From: Blastococcus saxobsidens
GTDB taxonomy: Bacteria; Actinomycetota; Actinomycetes; Mycobacteriales; Geodermatophilaceae
NCBI RefSeq assembly: GCF_002938435.1
Contig: NZ_POQT01000014.1
Location: 1 to 64,000 of the forward strand
DNA length: 64,000 nucleotides
Reading direction: 5' to 3'
The notes under the pieces were generated by a model that saw nothing but the letters and a program-made list of their open reading frames with translations, was not told the origin of the DNA and ran no database searches. This document shows positions 7,827-16,215 of the stretch, piece by piece. The position numbers and the translations under genes were made by a program. Within the stretch, counting starts at the first letter, position 1, and each line of letters begins with the position of its first letter.

Positions 7827-8939
7827 GTGAATCCGATCAAGGTGATGGTGGTCGACGACTCGGTCGTCGTCCGCAAGATCGTCACCGACGTGCTCTCCGA
7901 GGACCCGGGGATCGAGGTCGTGGGCACCGCCGTCAACGGCAAGGTCGCCCTGGGCAAGGTCGAGCTGCTCAAGCCCGATCTGATCACCATGGACATCGAG
8001 ATGCCGGAGATGAACGGCATCGAGGCGGTCCGCGCGATCCGCGCCACGCGCAACCGCGTGCCGATCATCATGTTCAGCACCCTCACCGAGCGCGGCGCCA
8101 CCGCGACCCTGGACGCGCTGTCCGGCGGCGCCAACGACTACGTCACCAAGCCGGCCAACGTCGGCAGCGTCGCGCAGTCGATGGAGAGCGTCCGCGAGCA
8201 GCTGATCCCCAAGATCAAGGCGCTCACGGGCCGGCCGGTGACCCCGCCCCGCTCGGCGTTCGCGCCCCCTCCCCCGCCGCCGCGGGCCGCCGCACCGCGC
8301 ACCGGCCCGCACAAGGTGCCCGCCGTCCTGGTCATCGGCTCCTCCACCGGCGGCCCCGAGGCGCTGGCCCGGGTCCTCCCGGCGTTGCCGGCGAACCTGC
8401 CCGTCCCGGTCCTGCTGGCCCAGCACATGCCGCCGGTCTTCACCCGCCAGTTCGCCCAGCGGCTGGACCGCCTGTGCCCGCTCCGGGTGGTGGAGGCCGT
8501 CGACGGCACCCCGCTGGTGCCCGGCACCGTGCACCTGGCGCCCGGTGACCACCACCTCGTCGTGCGGGCCAACGGCCGGTCGTCCTTCGCCACGTCCCTG
8601 AACCAGAACCCGCCGGAGAACTTCTGCCGGCCCGCTGTCGACCCGCTGTTCCGCTCCGCGGTGGCCGCCTTCGACGGCGCCGTCCTCGGGGTCGTCCTGA
8701 CCGGCATGGGCGCCGACGGCCGCAACGGCTGCGGCGAGATCCGCAACGCCGGCGGCACGGTGGTCGTGCAGGACCAGGCCACCTCGGTCGTGTGGGGCAT
8801 GCCGGGCGCCGTCGCCCAGGCCGGCTACGCCGACGAGGTCCTGCCGCTGGACCGGATCGCCGAGGCGATCCACCGGCACCTCGCCGGCACCGCGACCGTC
8901 AATTCCGCAACAACCATGGCCGTGGGAGGTCGTCGATGA
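7827..8939 (+). CDS. cheB: Chemotaxis protein-glutamate methylesterase CheB
   Basis: CheB removes methyl groups from MCP glutamates and is activated by phosphate from CheA. The GTG start at 7827 follows AGGAGG and gives 370 residues. The receiver domain (about 1-120) has the acidic pocket around Asp10/Asp11, phospho-acceptor Asp56 in TMDIEMP and Lys in TKPAN. A Pro/Ala-rich linker follows (~140-165). The esterase domain has the catalytic Ser in GSSTGGPEAL (~171), His in QHMP (~199) and Asp in GMGADGR (~294). The stop overlaps the cheR start by four bases (ATGA). Confidence 0.97.
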   Translation: MNPIKVMVVDDSVVVRKIVTDVLSEDPGIEVVGTAVNGKVALGKVELLKPDLITMDIEMPEMNGIEAVRAIRATRNRVPIIMFSTLTERGATATLDALSGGANDYVTKPANVGSVAQSMESVREQLIPKIKALTGRPVTPPRSAFAPPPPPPRAAAPRTGPHKVPAVLVIGSSTGGPEALARVLPALPANLPVPVLLAQHMPPVFTRQFAQRLDRLCPLRVVEAVDGTPLVPGTVHLAPGDHHLVVRANGRSSFATSLNQNPPENFCRPAVDPLFRSAVAAFDGAVLGVVLTGMGADGRNGCGEIRNAGGTVVVQDQATSVVWGMPGAVAQAGYADEVLPLDRIAEAIHRHLAGTATVNSATTMAVGGRR

Positions 8940-9760
8940 GCCTGACCGCGACCAGTTTCGACTGGGTCCGTGAACTCGTCCGCAAGGAGAGCGCCATCGT
9001 TCTCCAGCCGGGCAAGGAGTACCTCGTGGAGGCCCGCCTCCTGCCGATCGCCCGGCAGATGGGACTGGCCGACGTCGGCAAGCTGGTGGAGACCGTGCGC
9101 GTGCGCCCGGACGCCGACAGCATGCGGCGGATCGTCGAGGCGCTGACCACGAACGAGACCTCCTGGTTCCGCGACGGTGACCCGTTCACCGCGCTGACCT
9201 CGACGGTGCTGCCGTCCCTGCTGACCTCGCGCGGCGCCAACGAGCGCCTGCAGATCTGGTCGGCCGCCTGCTCGAGCGGGCAGGAGCCGTACACGATCGC
9301 GATGCTGCTGGACGACGCCCTGCCCAACGCCGCCTCGCGGGTCTCCATCACCGCGACGGACCTGTCCCGGGAGATGGTGCAGCGCACCCGGGCCGGGAAG
9401 TTCAGCCAGCTGGAGGTCAACCGGGGACTGCCCGCGCCGATGCTCGTCCGCCACTTCCAGCGGACCGGCAACGAGTGGGAGGTCTCCAGCAACCTCCGGC
9501 GCATGGTGAACGCCAGCGAGTGCAACCTGGCCGCACCACTCCCCCGGATGGGCCCGTTCGACGTTGTCTACCTGCGCAACGTGCTCATCTACTTCGACCT
9601 GCCCACCAAGCAGTCGATCCTCCGCCGTGTGCGGGACCTCATGCGGCCCGACGGGTGGCTGTTCCTCGGTGCTGCCGAGACCACCCTCGGTGTCGACGAC
9701 TCCTGGGAGCGGGTCGTCATCGGCCGCAGCTCCGCCTACCGCCCTGTGAAGGGGGCCTGA
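8936..9760 (+). CDS. cheR: Chemotaxis protein methyltransferase CheR
   Basis: CheR uses S-adenosylmethionine to methylate MCP glutamates, opposing CheB. The 274-residue product has the N-terminal helical CheR_N domain (about 5-70) followed by the methyltransferase fold: TNETSWFRD at about 72-80, the SAM-binding IWSAACSSGQEPYTIAM, and VYLRNVLIYFD near residue 215. The ATG at 8936 overlaps the cheB stop, implying coupled translation. No tether-binding partner pentapeptide exists on the MCPs in this window, so CheR probably acts without tethering here. Confidence 0.97.
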   Translation: MSLTATSFDWVRELVRKESAIVLQPGKEYLVEARLLPIARQMGLADVGKLVETVRVRPDADSMRRIVEALTTNETSWFRDGDPFTALTSTVLPSLLTSRGANERLQIWSAACSSGQEPYTIAMLLDDALPNAASRVSITATDLSREMVQRTRAGKFSQLEVNRGLPAPMLVRHFQRTGNEWEVSSNLRRMVNASECNLAAPLPRMGPFDVVYLRNVLIYFDLPTKQSILRRVRDLMRPDGWLFLGAAETTLGVDDSWERVVIGRSSAYRPVKGA

Positions 9761-9761
9761 C

Positions 9762-10145
9762 ATGCGTGCCTTGGTGATCGACGACTCCCGTGCGATGCGC
9801 CGGATCGTCACCAGCATCCTCACCGGTCTCGGCTACGAGGTCCGCGACGCCGGCCACGGCCGCGAGGGGCTCGACGTCCTCGACGAGGGCTGGCGGCCCG
9901 ACCTGGTCTGCGTCGACTGGAACATGCCGGTGATGGACGGTCTGCAGTTCGTGTCCGCCGTCCGGTCCAACCCGAAGTGGCGCTCGGTGACGATCATGAT
10001 GGTCACCTCGGAGAGCGAGCACACCCAGATCGTGCGTGCGCTGGCCGCCGGCGCGCACGAGTACGTGATCAAGCCGTTCACCGCCGATGCCATCCGCGAC
10101 AAGCTCGCGCTGCTCGGCCTGCTCCCGCAGGAGGTCGCCCTGTGA
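9762..10145 (+). CDS. cheY: CheY-like response regulator, first copy
   Basis: Single-domain receiver of 127 residues that would carry the phosphate signal from CheA to the flagellar motor. It shows the acidic pair Asp8/Asp9, phospho-acceptor Asp52 in CVDWNMP, the conserved Thr/Ser in MVTSESE and Lys in VIKPFT. The start lies one base after the cheR stop and the end overlaps the next gene by GTGA. It is paired with the CheX-like phosphatase directly downstream. Confidence 0.95.
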   Translation: MRALVIDDSRAMRRIVTSILTGLGYEVRDAGHGREGLDVLDEGWRPDLVCVDWNMPVMDGLQFVSAVRSNPKWRSVTIMMVTSESEHTQIVRALAAGAHEYVIKPFTADAIRDKLALLGLLPQEVAL

Positions 10146-10666
10146 CAAGCACCGACACCGGCCAGCGCCGTCGCAGCAGCGACGCGCGCCCGGTCATCCC
10201 GGACCTGATCGACGAGGCCACGATCCTGTCGATCGTCGAGGAGGCGTGGGTCGCCCTCGTGGGGGAGGACGAGGTCCTCGTCCCCCTCGCCGGCGACCTC
10301 CCGGTGGACATCCTGTCCAGCTGGGTCGACGTCGTCGGCCCCTGGACCGGCAGCGTGGTCCTCACCACCGGCCGCGACACCGCCGAGGAGCTCTCCCGCG
10401 CCCTGCTGGGCGAGGCCGCTCCCGAGGTGCTCGAGCACGAGGACGTCGAGGACGCCTTCGGCGAGATCGCCAACGTGGTCGGCGGCAACGTCAAGGCCGC
10501 CCTCCCCGGTCCGTCCGGCCTGAGCCTCCCGCAGGTCGGGAACGCCCCGGTCGTCCGCAACCCCGCCGACGTGTGCCGCGTCGACGTGGTGTGGCGCGGC
10601 GAGCCGGTCTCCATCTCCGTGCAGGGCGCGCTCCCGCCGCTGCCGGTTTCCTCCCCCACCCACTAG
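10142..10666 (+). CDS. cheX: CheX-like CheY-P phosphatase
   Basis: Proteins of the CheC/CheX/FliY class dephosphorylate CheY-P with an ExxN motif. This 174-residue protein has that motif as Glu108 and Asn111 in DAFGEIANVVGGNVK, followed by the second conserved Asn of the CheX helix, and an overall length close to CheX (~155) plus an N-terminal extension of about 18 residues. The GTG start at 10142 overlaps the cheY stop (GTGA), so the pair is co-translated and the upstream CheY is its probable substrate. Confidence in CheX over CheC rests on the single motif and gene length. Confidence 0.8.
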   Translation: MTSTDTGQRRRSSDARPVIPDLIDEATILSIVEEAWVALVGEDEVLVPLAGDLPVDILSSWVDVVGPWTGSVVLTTGRDTAEELSRALLGEAAPEVLEHEDVEDAFGEIANVVGGNVKAALPGPSGLSLPQVGNAPVVRNPADVCRVDVVWRGEPVSISVQGALPPLPVSSPTH

Positions 10667-10694
10667 TCCCACTGCGCGAGAACGAGGTGCCACT

Positions 10695-11057
10695 GTGAAG
10701 ATCCTGATCGCCGACGACAGCCGCGTGATGCGGCAGATCGTCATCCGGACCCTGCGCCAGGCGGGGTACGACGACCACGACATCGTCGAGGCCGAGGACG
10801 GCGCCGACGCGCTGGCCAAGGTGGGCTCGGAGAACCCCGACCTGGTCCTGTCGGACTGGAACATGCCCAACATGACCGGCATCGAGTGCCTCCAGGCGCT
10901 GCGCGCGTCCGGCTCGGCCGTGCCGTTCGGCTTCGTCACCTCCGAGGGCTCGCCGGAGATGCGGGAGAAGGCCGCCAACGCCGGCGCCATGTTCCTCATC
11001 GCCAAGCCGTTCAACGAGGACACCTTCAAGGAGCACCTGGACGGGGTGATCGCGTGA
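10695..11057 (+). CDS. CheY-like response regulator, second copy
   Basis: Second stand-alone receiver domain, 120 residues, GTG start at 10695 with GAGGTG upstream. It keeps Asp7/Asp8, the phospho-acceptor Asp54 in LSDWNMP, FVTSEGS and the Lys of IAKPFN, so it should be phosphorylatable. It differs clearly from the first CheY (MKILIADDSR versus MRALVIDDSR, different helix 1). Its stop overlaps the start of a divergent CheX-like gene, repeating the cheY-phosphatase arrangement just upstream. Confidence 0.93.
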   Translation: MKILIADDSRVMRQIVIRTLRQAGYDDHDIVEAEDGADALAKVGSENPDLVLSDWNMPNMTGIECLQALRASGSAVPFGFVTSEGSPEMREKAANAGAMFLIAKPFNEDTFKEHLDGVIA

Positions 11058-11545
11058 CCGCCCCCGCGGGCGTGCAGCTGCCCGCCGCCAAGGACGTCCG
11101 CGACATGCTGACCGGTCTGGTCGGCAAGCCGGTCACCGTCTCCCCGGGCGCTCCGGTGACCCCGACGCCGGACCGCCCGGTGTCCGTCGCCGTCTACGTC
11201 GACCCGTACATGAACGTCAACGCGCTGTGCCTCATGGACCTGGGCGCGGCCGCCTACACCGGTTCCGCCCTGGCCCTGCTGCCCCCCGGTGGGGCCCAGG
11301 ACGCGGTCGAGGAGGACGGCGAGCTGTCCGGCATGCAGGTCGAGGCGCTGCACGAGGTGGTGAACGTGCTCTCCGCGCTGTTCAACACCCCGGGCGCCCC
11401 GCACTCCAAGCTGCACAAGCTGTACGCCCCGGGCGAGGAGCTGCCGGGGGACCTGGAGGGCATGCTGGCCGCCTTCAACCGGGTCGACCTCGACATCGAG
11501 GTGCCCACCTACGGCAAGGGCTCGCTCTCCTTCGTGATCCCGTGA
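11054..11545 (+). CDS. Divergent CheX/CheC-like protein, probable second CheY-P phosphatase
   Basis: The 163-residue product is not close to any family I can name with certainty. It has one helix with the phosphatase-type ExxN spacing: Glu101 and Asn104 in ALHEVVNVLSALFN, with a further Asn seven residues on, comparable to Glu108/Asn111 of the CheX at 10142. The N-terminal half contains beta-strand-like segments (VSVAVYVD, LALLP). The GTG start at 11054 overlaps the second cheY stop, the same coupling as the first cheY-cheX pair. A phosphatase role is inferred from motif and context. It could instead be a non-catalytic paralogue. Confidence 0.6.
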   Translation: MTAPAGVQLPAAKDVRDMLTGLVGKPVTVSPGAPVTPTPDRPVSVAVYVDPYMNVNALCLMDLGAAAYTGSALALLPPGGAQDAVEEDGELSGMQVEALHEVVNVLSALFNTPGAPHSKLHKLYAPGEELPGDLEGMLAAFNRVDLDIEVPTYGKGSLSFVIP

Positions 11546-11671
11546 CGAGATGACACCGTCGTCCTCCGGACGACACCGCGACCAGGTGCCGTCCCCTGCG
11601 GCGACGAGCCGCTGATCTACGCCTGCGCGGGACCCTCCGGGCCCCACTCGGCGTAGGCGCTCCGCGCGTTC

Positions 11672-11710
11672 CCCGCGACCCCCGTTGCTCCGTGCAGCGG
11701 GGGTCGCGGG
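11672..11710. terminator. Bidirectional hairpin terminator closing the chemotaxis locus
   Basis: Perfect 13-bp inverted repeat CCCGCGACCCCCG (11672-11684) and CGGGGGTCGCGGG (11698-11710) with a 13-base loop. It lies between the convergent chemotaxis operon and the RsbW-like gene, and can serve both strands. A short T-containing stretch (CGTTTCGCTCT) follows on the + strand. A smaller hairpin GTCGTCC/GGACGAC lies at 11558-11574. Confidence 0.75.
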
Positions 11711-11720
11711 CGTTTCGCTC

Positions 11721-12179
11721 TCAGGCGATCGCTGGTTCCCGGTCGTCGACCTCGGTCGGGAGGCAGGCCCAGACGTGCTTGCGGTCCTCGTCCACGTACC
11801 AGCCGTGCGCGACCGACAGCCGGGCCACCAGCTGCAGACCCATGCCGCCATGGGCGGGATCCCGGTCGCAGGTCGGCGCGGGCATCGAGTGCGGCGCCCG
11901 GTCGCTCACGTCCAGCAGCCACCCGCCGCTGCCGGCCACCACGGTCGCGACGACCGGCCGCGCGCCGTGCCGGAGGGCGTTGGACGCCAGCTCGTCGAAG
12001 GCGAGGATCAGCTGCTCGCTGGAGGGGTCGTCGCCCCCGGGAGGACGACCCACGCCGCAGAGCCGGGCGCGCAGCCCCGCCCGTGCGGCGGAGAGCTCGG
12101 AGAGGCGGGCGAGGCGCCAGCGCCACACCTCGCCGCGGCCGTCGGGCAGCGGGCGCACAGGCCACACGAGTCGCACCAT
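11721..12179 (-). CDS. RsbW-like ATP-binding regulatory protein (anti-sigma type)
   Basis: Small GHKL-fold ATPase of the RsbW/SpoIIAB class, which bind or phosphorylate partners in stress-sigma switching. The ATG at 12179 follows GAGGGGGAGG and gives 152 residues. The N-box is ILAFDELASNALRHG (~70-84) and a G-box is seen in HGGMGLQLVARLS (~120-132). There is no anti-anti-sigma or sigma gene alongside, and it is transcribed away from a SpoIIE-type phosphatase at 12395, which may act in the same switch. The partner sigma factor cannot be read from this sequence. Confidence 0.85.
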   Translation of the reverse strand: MVRLVWPVRPLPDGRGEVWRWRLARLSELSAARAGLRARLCGVGRPPGGDDPSSEQLILAFDELASNALRHGARPVVATVVAGSGGWLLDVSDRAPHSMPAPTCDRDPAHGGMGLQLVARLSVAHGWYVDEDRKHVWACLPTEVDDREPAIA

Positions 12180-12277
12180 GCCTCCCCCTCGGCTCGGGTC
12201 TCGACGGGAAGGGTGGTGCCCCGGATGACGCCGCGCCAACCGCCGGTCGCGGGTATCTCCGGATCGACTGTGCGCAG

Positions 12278-12304
12278 GGTCACCCCGATCGGGGGAGGGT
12301 GACC
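12278..12304. promoter_or_regulatory. Inverted repeat in the divergent RsbW/SpoIIE-like spacer
   Basis: GGTCACCC (12278-12285) and GGGTGACC (12297-12304) form a perfect 8-bp inverted repeat with an 11-base centre, midway in the 215-base divergent spacer. Such a site could be an operator shared by both genes; no protein is assigned to it. Confidence 0.4.
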
Positions 12305-12394
12305 TCCGGGCGGCCGCATTGATCTGCGTGGGCTCACCATTCAGGCTTGCGTCATCTGCTGCCGGTCGGCGCGGCCGACCGGGGGAGCTGTGGC

Positions 12395-14155
12395 ATGGGG
12401 CGGGACGACACCACGCCGGTGCGTGGCGATCTGCTCCTGCAGGCCGTCGAGGGCATGGACCGCCCGCTGTTCGTCCTCGACGAGTACTGGCGCTGCGCCT
12501 ACGTCAACCCGGCCGGGGCCCGCGTGCTCGACCGGGAGGTCGCCGACCTCGTCGGCAGCGACATCTGGGCGGAGTTCCCGGAGGCCGTCGGGGGTCCCTT
12601 CGAGTCCCTCTACCGCTCCGTCCTCCGCACCGGCCGGGCGGACGGTGTCGAGGCGTGGTTCGAGCCCCTGGGCAAGTGGTTCCGTGCGGACGCCTTCCTG
12701 ACCGATGCCGGCCTGGTGGTGAGCTACGACGACGTCAGCGAGCGCCGCCGGGCCGACGACGAGCGGGTGGCCGCCGTCGCCGCGCGCGAGCAGGCGGTGG
12801 CCGAAGCCGCGCGCGCGGCGGGTGCCGCCGAGGAGGCCGGCCGGCACCTGATGCTGCTCGGCGACATCAACCTGGCGATGACCTCGACGTTCGACACCGA
12901 CGAGGCGGTGGCACGGTTCGCCGAGCGGGTGGTCCCCCTGCTGGCCGACTGGTGCCTGGTCAGCGTGGTGGACGCGCACGGCACCCGGCGCGATGTCGGC
13001 CGGGCCCATCGCGACCCGGCCCTGGTCGAGGCCATGCACCGGTACGCCGACTCGCGCGTGGCCACCAACGACGCGACGGCGCCGGTGCCGGTGGCGCTGC
13101 GCGACGGGCGACCGGTCGTCATCCCCGAGCTCGGCGAGCACCACTTCCGGACCATGATCACCAGCGACGAGAGCCGCGCGGCGCTCGCACCGCTGGCCCC
13201 CTCGGCCGTGGCCACCTTCCCGCTGATGGCCCGCGGCGAGGTGTTCGGCGCGCTCACCCTGGTCAACGGGGTCGAGCGCGGGCCGCACACGCCGGCCGAG
13301 CTGCGGACGGCGGAGATCGCCGCCCGGCGGGCCGCCCTGGCGCTGGACAACGCGCGCCTGGCGCTGGCCAGCCAGCAGGTGGCCGAGCGGCTGCAGATGA
13401 GCCTCCTCTCACCGCCGGTGCAGCCGGACAACCTGGAGCTGGCGGTGCGCTACCGCCCGGCGACCCAGGGCATCTCCATCGGCGGCGACTGGTACGACGC
13501 CTTCCTCCAGCCCGACGGCGACACGGTGCTGGTCATCGGCGACGTCATGGGCCACGACATCGAGGCCGCTGCGGCCATGGGCCAGGTGAAGACCCTGGTG
13601 CGCGGTATCGCCTTCGACCGGCAGGAGGCGCCGGCCGACCTGCTGAGCCGGGTCGACCACGCGCTGGTCGGACTGGGCGTGCCCGCCATGGCGACCGCGC
13701 TGGTGTGCCGCATGGAGCACGACGAGGACGACCGCGCGGCGGGCGTCCGCCGGCTGCACTGGGCATCGGCAGGCCACCCCGACCCGATGCTGCTGCTGCC
13801 CGACGGCCGCGTCCTCGACCTGACCGTGCGCGTCGGCCCACCGCTGGGCATCGGGTGGTCGGGCGCCCGGCGCGACGGCACGGCCGAACTGCCGGACGGC
13901 GCCACCCTGCTGCTCTTCACCGACGGGCTCTTCGAGCGGCGCGGGGTGCCGCTCGACGACGGCCGCGCCCAGGTGCGGGCCCTGCTCGAGCGGTCGGCGG
14001 GGCTCTCCCTGCGCGAGGTCTGCGACCGGCTGCTGGAGGAGATGCTCGGCGAGGGCGTCGAGGACGACGTCGCCGTGCTGGCCGTCCGGGCGCACCCGCT
14101 CGGTGCCGACCGCCCGGCAGAGGCCGGTCCCGAGGTCCTCCCGCCCGTGGGCTGA
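12395..14155 (+). CDS. PAS-GAF-PP2C (SpoIIE-type) serine phosphatase
   Basis: Signal-dependent phosphatase of the RsbU/SpoIIE class, which dephosphorylate anti-anti-sigma factors. The ATG at 12395 follows GGGGGAG and gives 586 residues. A PAS domain (about 15-110, PLFVLDEYWRCAYVNPAGA) is followed by a coiled coil, a GAF domain (~165-310) and the phosphatase domain (~335-575) with metal-binding GGDWYDAF, IGDVMGHDIEAA and LLLFTDGLFERRG. It has no membrane segment. It is transcribed away from the RsbW-like gene at 12179, which fits a partner-switch module, though the substrate protein is not in the window. Confidence 0.9.
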   Translation: MGRDDTTPVRGDLLLQAVEGMDRPLFVLDEYWRCAYVNPAGARVLDREVADLVGSDIWAEFPEAVGGPFESLYRSVLRTGRADGVEAWFEPLGKWFRADAFLTDAGLVVSYDDVSERRRADDERVAAVAAREQAVAEAARAAGAAEEAGRHLMLLGDINLAMTSTFDTDEAVARFAERVVPLLADWCLVSVVDAHGTRRDVGRAHRDPALVEAMHRYADSRVATNDATAPVPVALRDGRPVVIPELGEHHFRTMITSDESRAALAPLAPSAVATFPLMARGEVFGALTLVNGVERGPHTPAELRTAEIAARRAALALDNARLALASQQVAERLQMSLLSPPVQPDNLELAVRYRPATQGISIGGDWYDAFLQPDGDTVLVIGDVMGHDIEAAAAMGQVKTLVRGIAFDRQEAPADLLSRVDHALVGLGVPAMATALVCRMEHDEDDRAAGVRRLHWASAGHPDPMLLLPDGRVLDLTVRVGPPLGIGWSGARRDGTAELPDGATLLLFTDGLFERRGVPLDDGRAQVRALLERSAGLSLREVCDRLLEEMLGEGVEDDVAVLAVRAHPLGADRPAEAGPEVLPPVG

Positions 14156-14187
14156 CCGGTGCTCCGGCGCGGTTCCGGCGCTCCCCG

Positions 14188-14281
14188 CGGTCGCCGGCCA
14201 GGGTTGACCCGCGCGGGCGTCTCCCGGGCCGCGCCATGGCGCGGCTCGACGGTCGCCGGCGAGGGTCGACCCGGGCGGGCG
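14188..14281. repeat. Imperfect direct repeat in the intergenic spacer
   Basis: Two ~32-base copies, 14188-14219 and 14250-14281, both beginning CGGTCGCCGGC and ending in GGGCGGGCG-like sequence, differ at about three positions. They lie between two convergent genes. No function is apparent. Confidence 0.6.
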
Positions 14282-14322
14282 CACCGGGCAGGGCGAGTGG
14301 TGGGGGGCAGCGGGGTCCTTCT

Positions 14323-15516
14323 TCAGTCCGGGTGGCGCAGCAGGTACCTGCCGAAGTGCGGGACGGTGAAGGCGATCTGGCCGCGCTCGGCGGAGTAGAC
14401 CAGCCCCTTCTTGATCAGCGAGTCGCGCGCGGGGGAGAGGGACGCGGGCTTCCGCCCCAGGGCCGCGGCCACCTCGGAGGTGGCCACGGCGGCGCCGCTC
14501 GGTCCCCCGAGCTCGGCCATCGCGTGCATGTACTCGCGCTCGGCGGGCGTGGCGCGGTCGTAGCGCGAGCCGAAGAACCCGACGGCGAGCTCCGCCTCGG
14601 CGGCGGGGGCGGCCATGGCGACGTCGTCGGCGGTGATGGGGGAGGAGGCGGCGACGTCCCAGGTGACCTTGCCGTAGGCCTGGACGAAGTAGGGGTAGCC
14701 GTCGGCCGCCTCGTAGAGGGCGTCGAGCGCCGCGGGCTCGAAGGTGACGTCCTCGCGCTCGGCGGGGGCGAGCAGCGCGCGGTCGGCCGCCTCGCGGTCC
14801 AGCCGGTCGATCCGCAGGTACCGGAACAGCCGCTCGGAGTAGCTCTTGGAGGCGGACAGGACGGCCGGCAGGTGGGGGAGGCCCGCGCCCACGACGATCA
14901 GCGGCGCACCCTGCTGGGAGAGCTCGTGGCAGGCGGCGCAGATGGCCGACACGTCGTCGGGCGCGATGTCCTGCATCTCGTCGATGAACAGCGCGATCCC
15001 GCTGCCGATGTCGGCGGCCACGCCGGCGGCGTCGCTGAGCAGCTCGACGAGGTCGATCTCCATGTCGCCGGAGTCGGCCCGTCCGGTGGCGGCGGGGACG
15101 TCGATGCCCGGCTGCCAGCGGTCGCGGACCTTCGCGTCCGCCGGCGCCACCCGCTGGGCGAAGGCCTTCACGACGCCCAGCACCTCGGCGACCGAGTCCT
15201 GGTCGCCGTGCCGTGGGCCGAGCTCGCGCAGCGCCATGTGCAGCGCCGAGCTCACCGGCCGGCGCAGCGACTGCTCCGGCCGCGCCTCGATCTTGCCGGT
15301 GCCCCAGCCGCGGGAGATGGCCGCGGAGCGCAGCTGGTTGAGCAGGACGGTCTTGCCGACGCCGCGCAGCCCGGTCAGCACCAGCGAGCGCTCCGGGCGG
15401 CCGTGCGCGATGCGCTCGAGGACGACGTCGAAGGCGGTCAGCTCGGTGTCCCGGCCGGCGAGCTCGGGCGGGCGCTGGCCGGCGCCGGGGGCGTACGGGT
15501 TCCGCACGGGGTCCAT
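14323..15516 (-). CDS. AAA/STAND-like P-loop ATPase
   Basis: The 397-residue protein has an N-terminal P-loop NTPase domain with Walker A GLRGVGKT at about residues 50-57 and Walker B LFIDEMQD at about 175-182, resembling ORC/Cdc6-type and NOD-like ATPases in actinobacteria. The C-terminal region (~320-397) looks like a winged helix, with SEVAAALGRKPASLSPARD as a recognition-helix-like stretch. ATG 15516 was chosen; a GTG nine bases upstream at 15525 is also possible. It stands alone and its upstream spacer carries two CTAG-type hairpins. The cellular role is not known to me. Confidence 0.8.
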   Translation of the reverse strand: MDPVRNPYAPGAGQRPPELAGRDTELTAFDVVLERIAHGRPERSLVLTGLRGVGKTVLLNQLRSAAISRGWGTGKIEARPEQSLRRPVSSALHMALRELGPRHGDQDSVAEVLGVVKAFAQRVAPADAKVRDRWQPGIDVPAATGRADSGDMEIDLVELLSDAAGVAADIGSGIALFIDEMQDIAPDDVSAICAACHELSQQGAPLIVVGAGLPHLPAVLSASKSYSERLFRYLRIDRLDREAADRALLAPAEREDVTFEPAALDALYEAADGYPYFVQAYGKVTWDVAASSPITADDVAMAAPAAEAELAVGFFGSRYDRATPAEREYMHAMAELGGPSGAAVATSEVAAALGRKPASLSPARDSLIKKGLVYSAERGQIAFTVPHFGRYLLRHPD

Positions 15517-15689
15517 GTCGACCACCGTATGGCTTTCTCTACCCCAGGCCTTAGAGATCGGTAGAACGGTCTAGCGCGTGTCGGCCACCGGCTCCAGCCG
15601 CGCCGCCCGACGTCCAGCCGCGTCACGGCGCGGCCATACGTCGGCCCCACCGGCTAAACCTCCGACGGGTGTTCGTCGATCGGCGTCTG

Positions 15690-15719
15690 GGCGCCTCTAG
15701 TGACGACGCTAGAGACGCC
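15690..15719. repeat. CTAG-type inverted repeat, copy 1
   Basis: GGCGCCTCTAG (15690-15700) and CTAGAGACGCC (15709-15719) pair over 11 positions with one mismatch around an 8-base loop. A related weaker hairpin TCTCTA/TAGAGA lies at 15536-15557 in the same spacer. It resembles the elements at 21214-21253 and 24658-24675. Bases 15717-15724 also read GCCGATAT, a sigma-28-like -10, which may be chance. Confidence 0.55.
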
Positions 15720-15772
15720 GATATCGGTCCAGATCCCACGACGGCGGCCCGGGCACCGCTAGCGTCGCCCTC

Positions 15773-16144
15773 GTGATCAAGTTCCTGCTCAAGGTCGTCG
15801 TCCTCGGGGCGGTCTTCTTCGCCCTCACGAAGTACGACGTCCTGCCGGGGTTGGACGTCGTCGAGAACCCGGACAGCCCGCTCGGGGTGTACGGCACCTA
15901 CCTGTGGATCGCGCTGATCTTCGGCATCGTCAACGCGATCGTGGGCCCGCTCCTGCGGCTGCTCTCGCTGCCCTTCGTCGTGCTGACCCTCGGACTGTTC
16001 CTGCTCGTCATCAACGCGGCCCTGCTCGGCATCACCGCAGCGCTGACCAGCCGGCTGGAGATCGACGGGTTCGTCACCGCGCTGCTCGGCGGCCTGATCC
16101 TCGCCCTGGCCGGCTGGGCGGCCGACCAACTGCTCGACCGCTGA
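15773..16144 (+). CDS. Small membrane protein, phage holin family 4 / YvlD type
   Basis: 123-residue protein with four hydrophobic segments at about residues 3-19, 43-61, 66-90 and 98-116. The conserved N-A-I-V-G-P-L-L-R-L-L-S-L-P pattern in the middle is typical of the COG1950 (YvlD-like) four-helix membrane family, often labelled holin superfamily IV. GTG 15773 is the only plausible start. There are no phage genes nearby, so it is best read as a chromosomal membrane protein of unknown function. Confidence 0.85.
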   Translation: MIKFLLKVVVLGAVFFALTKYDVLPGLDVVENPDSPLGVYGTYLWIALIFGIVNAIVGPLLRLLSLPFVVLTLGLFLLVINAALLGITAALTSRLEIDGFVTALLGGLILALAGWAADQLLDR

Positions 16145-16215
16145 CCCGCCGCCGTTCCGGGCTGCCCGCCGCGTCGCCATGACGCACCTCTCACCGGGCA
16201 GTAGCGTGGCCTTTC

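Noticed and set aside
15773-16144. Holin as sign of a prophage
   Set aside because: No other phage gene is nearby; the sequence matches the chromosomal YvlD-like four-helix family.
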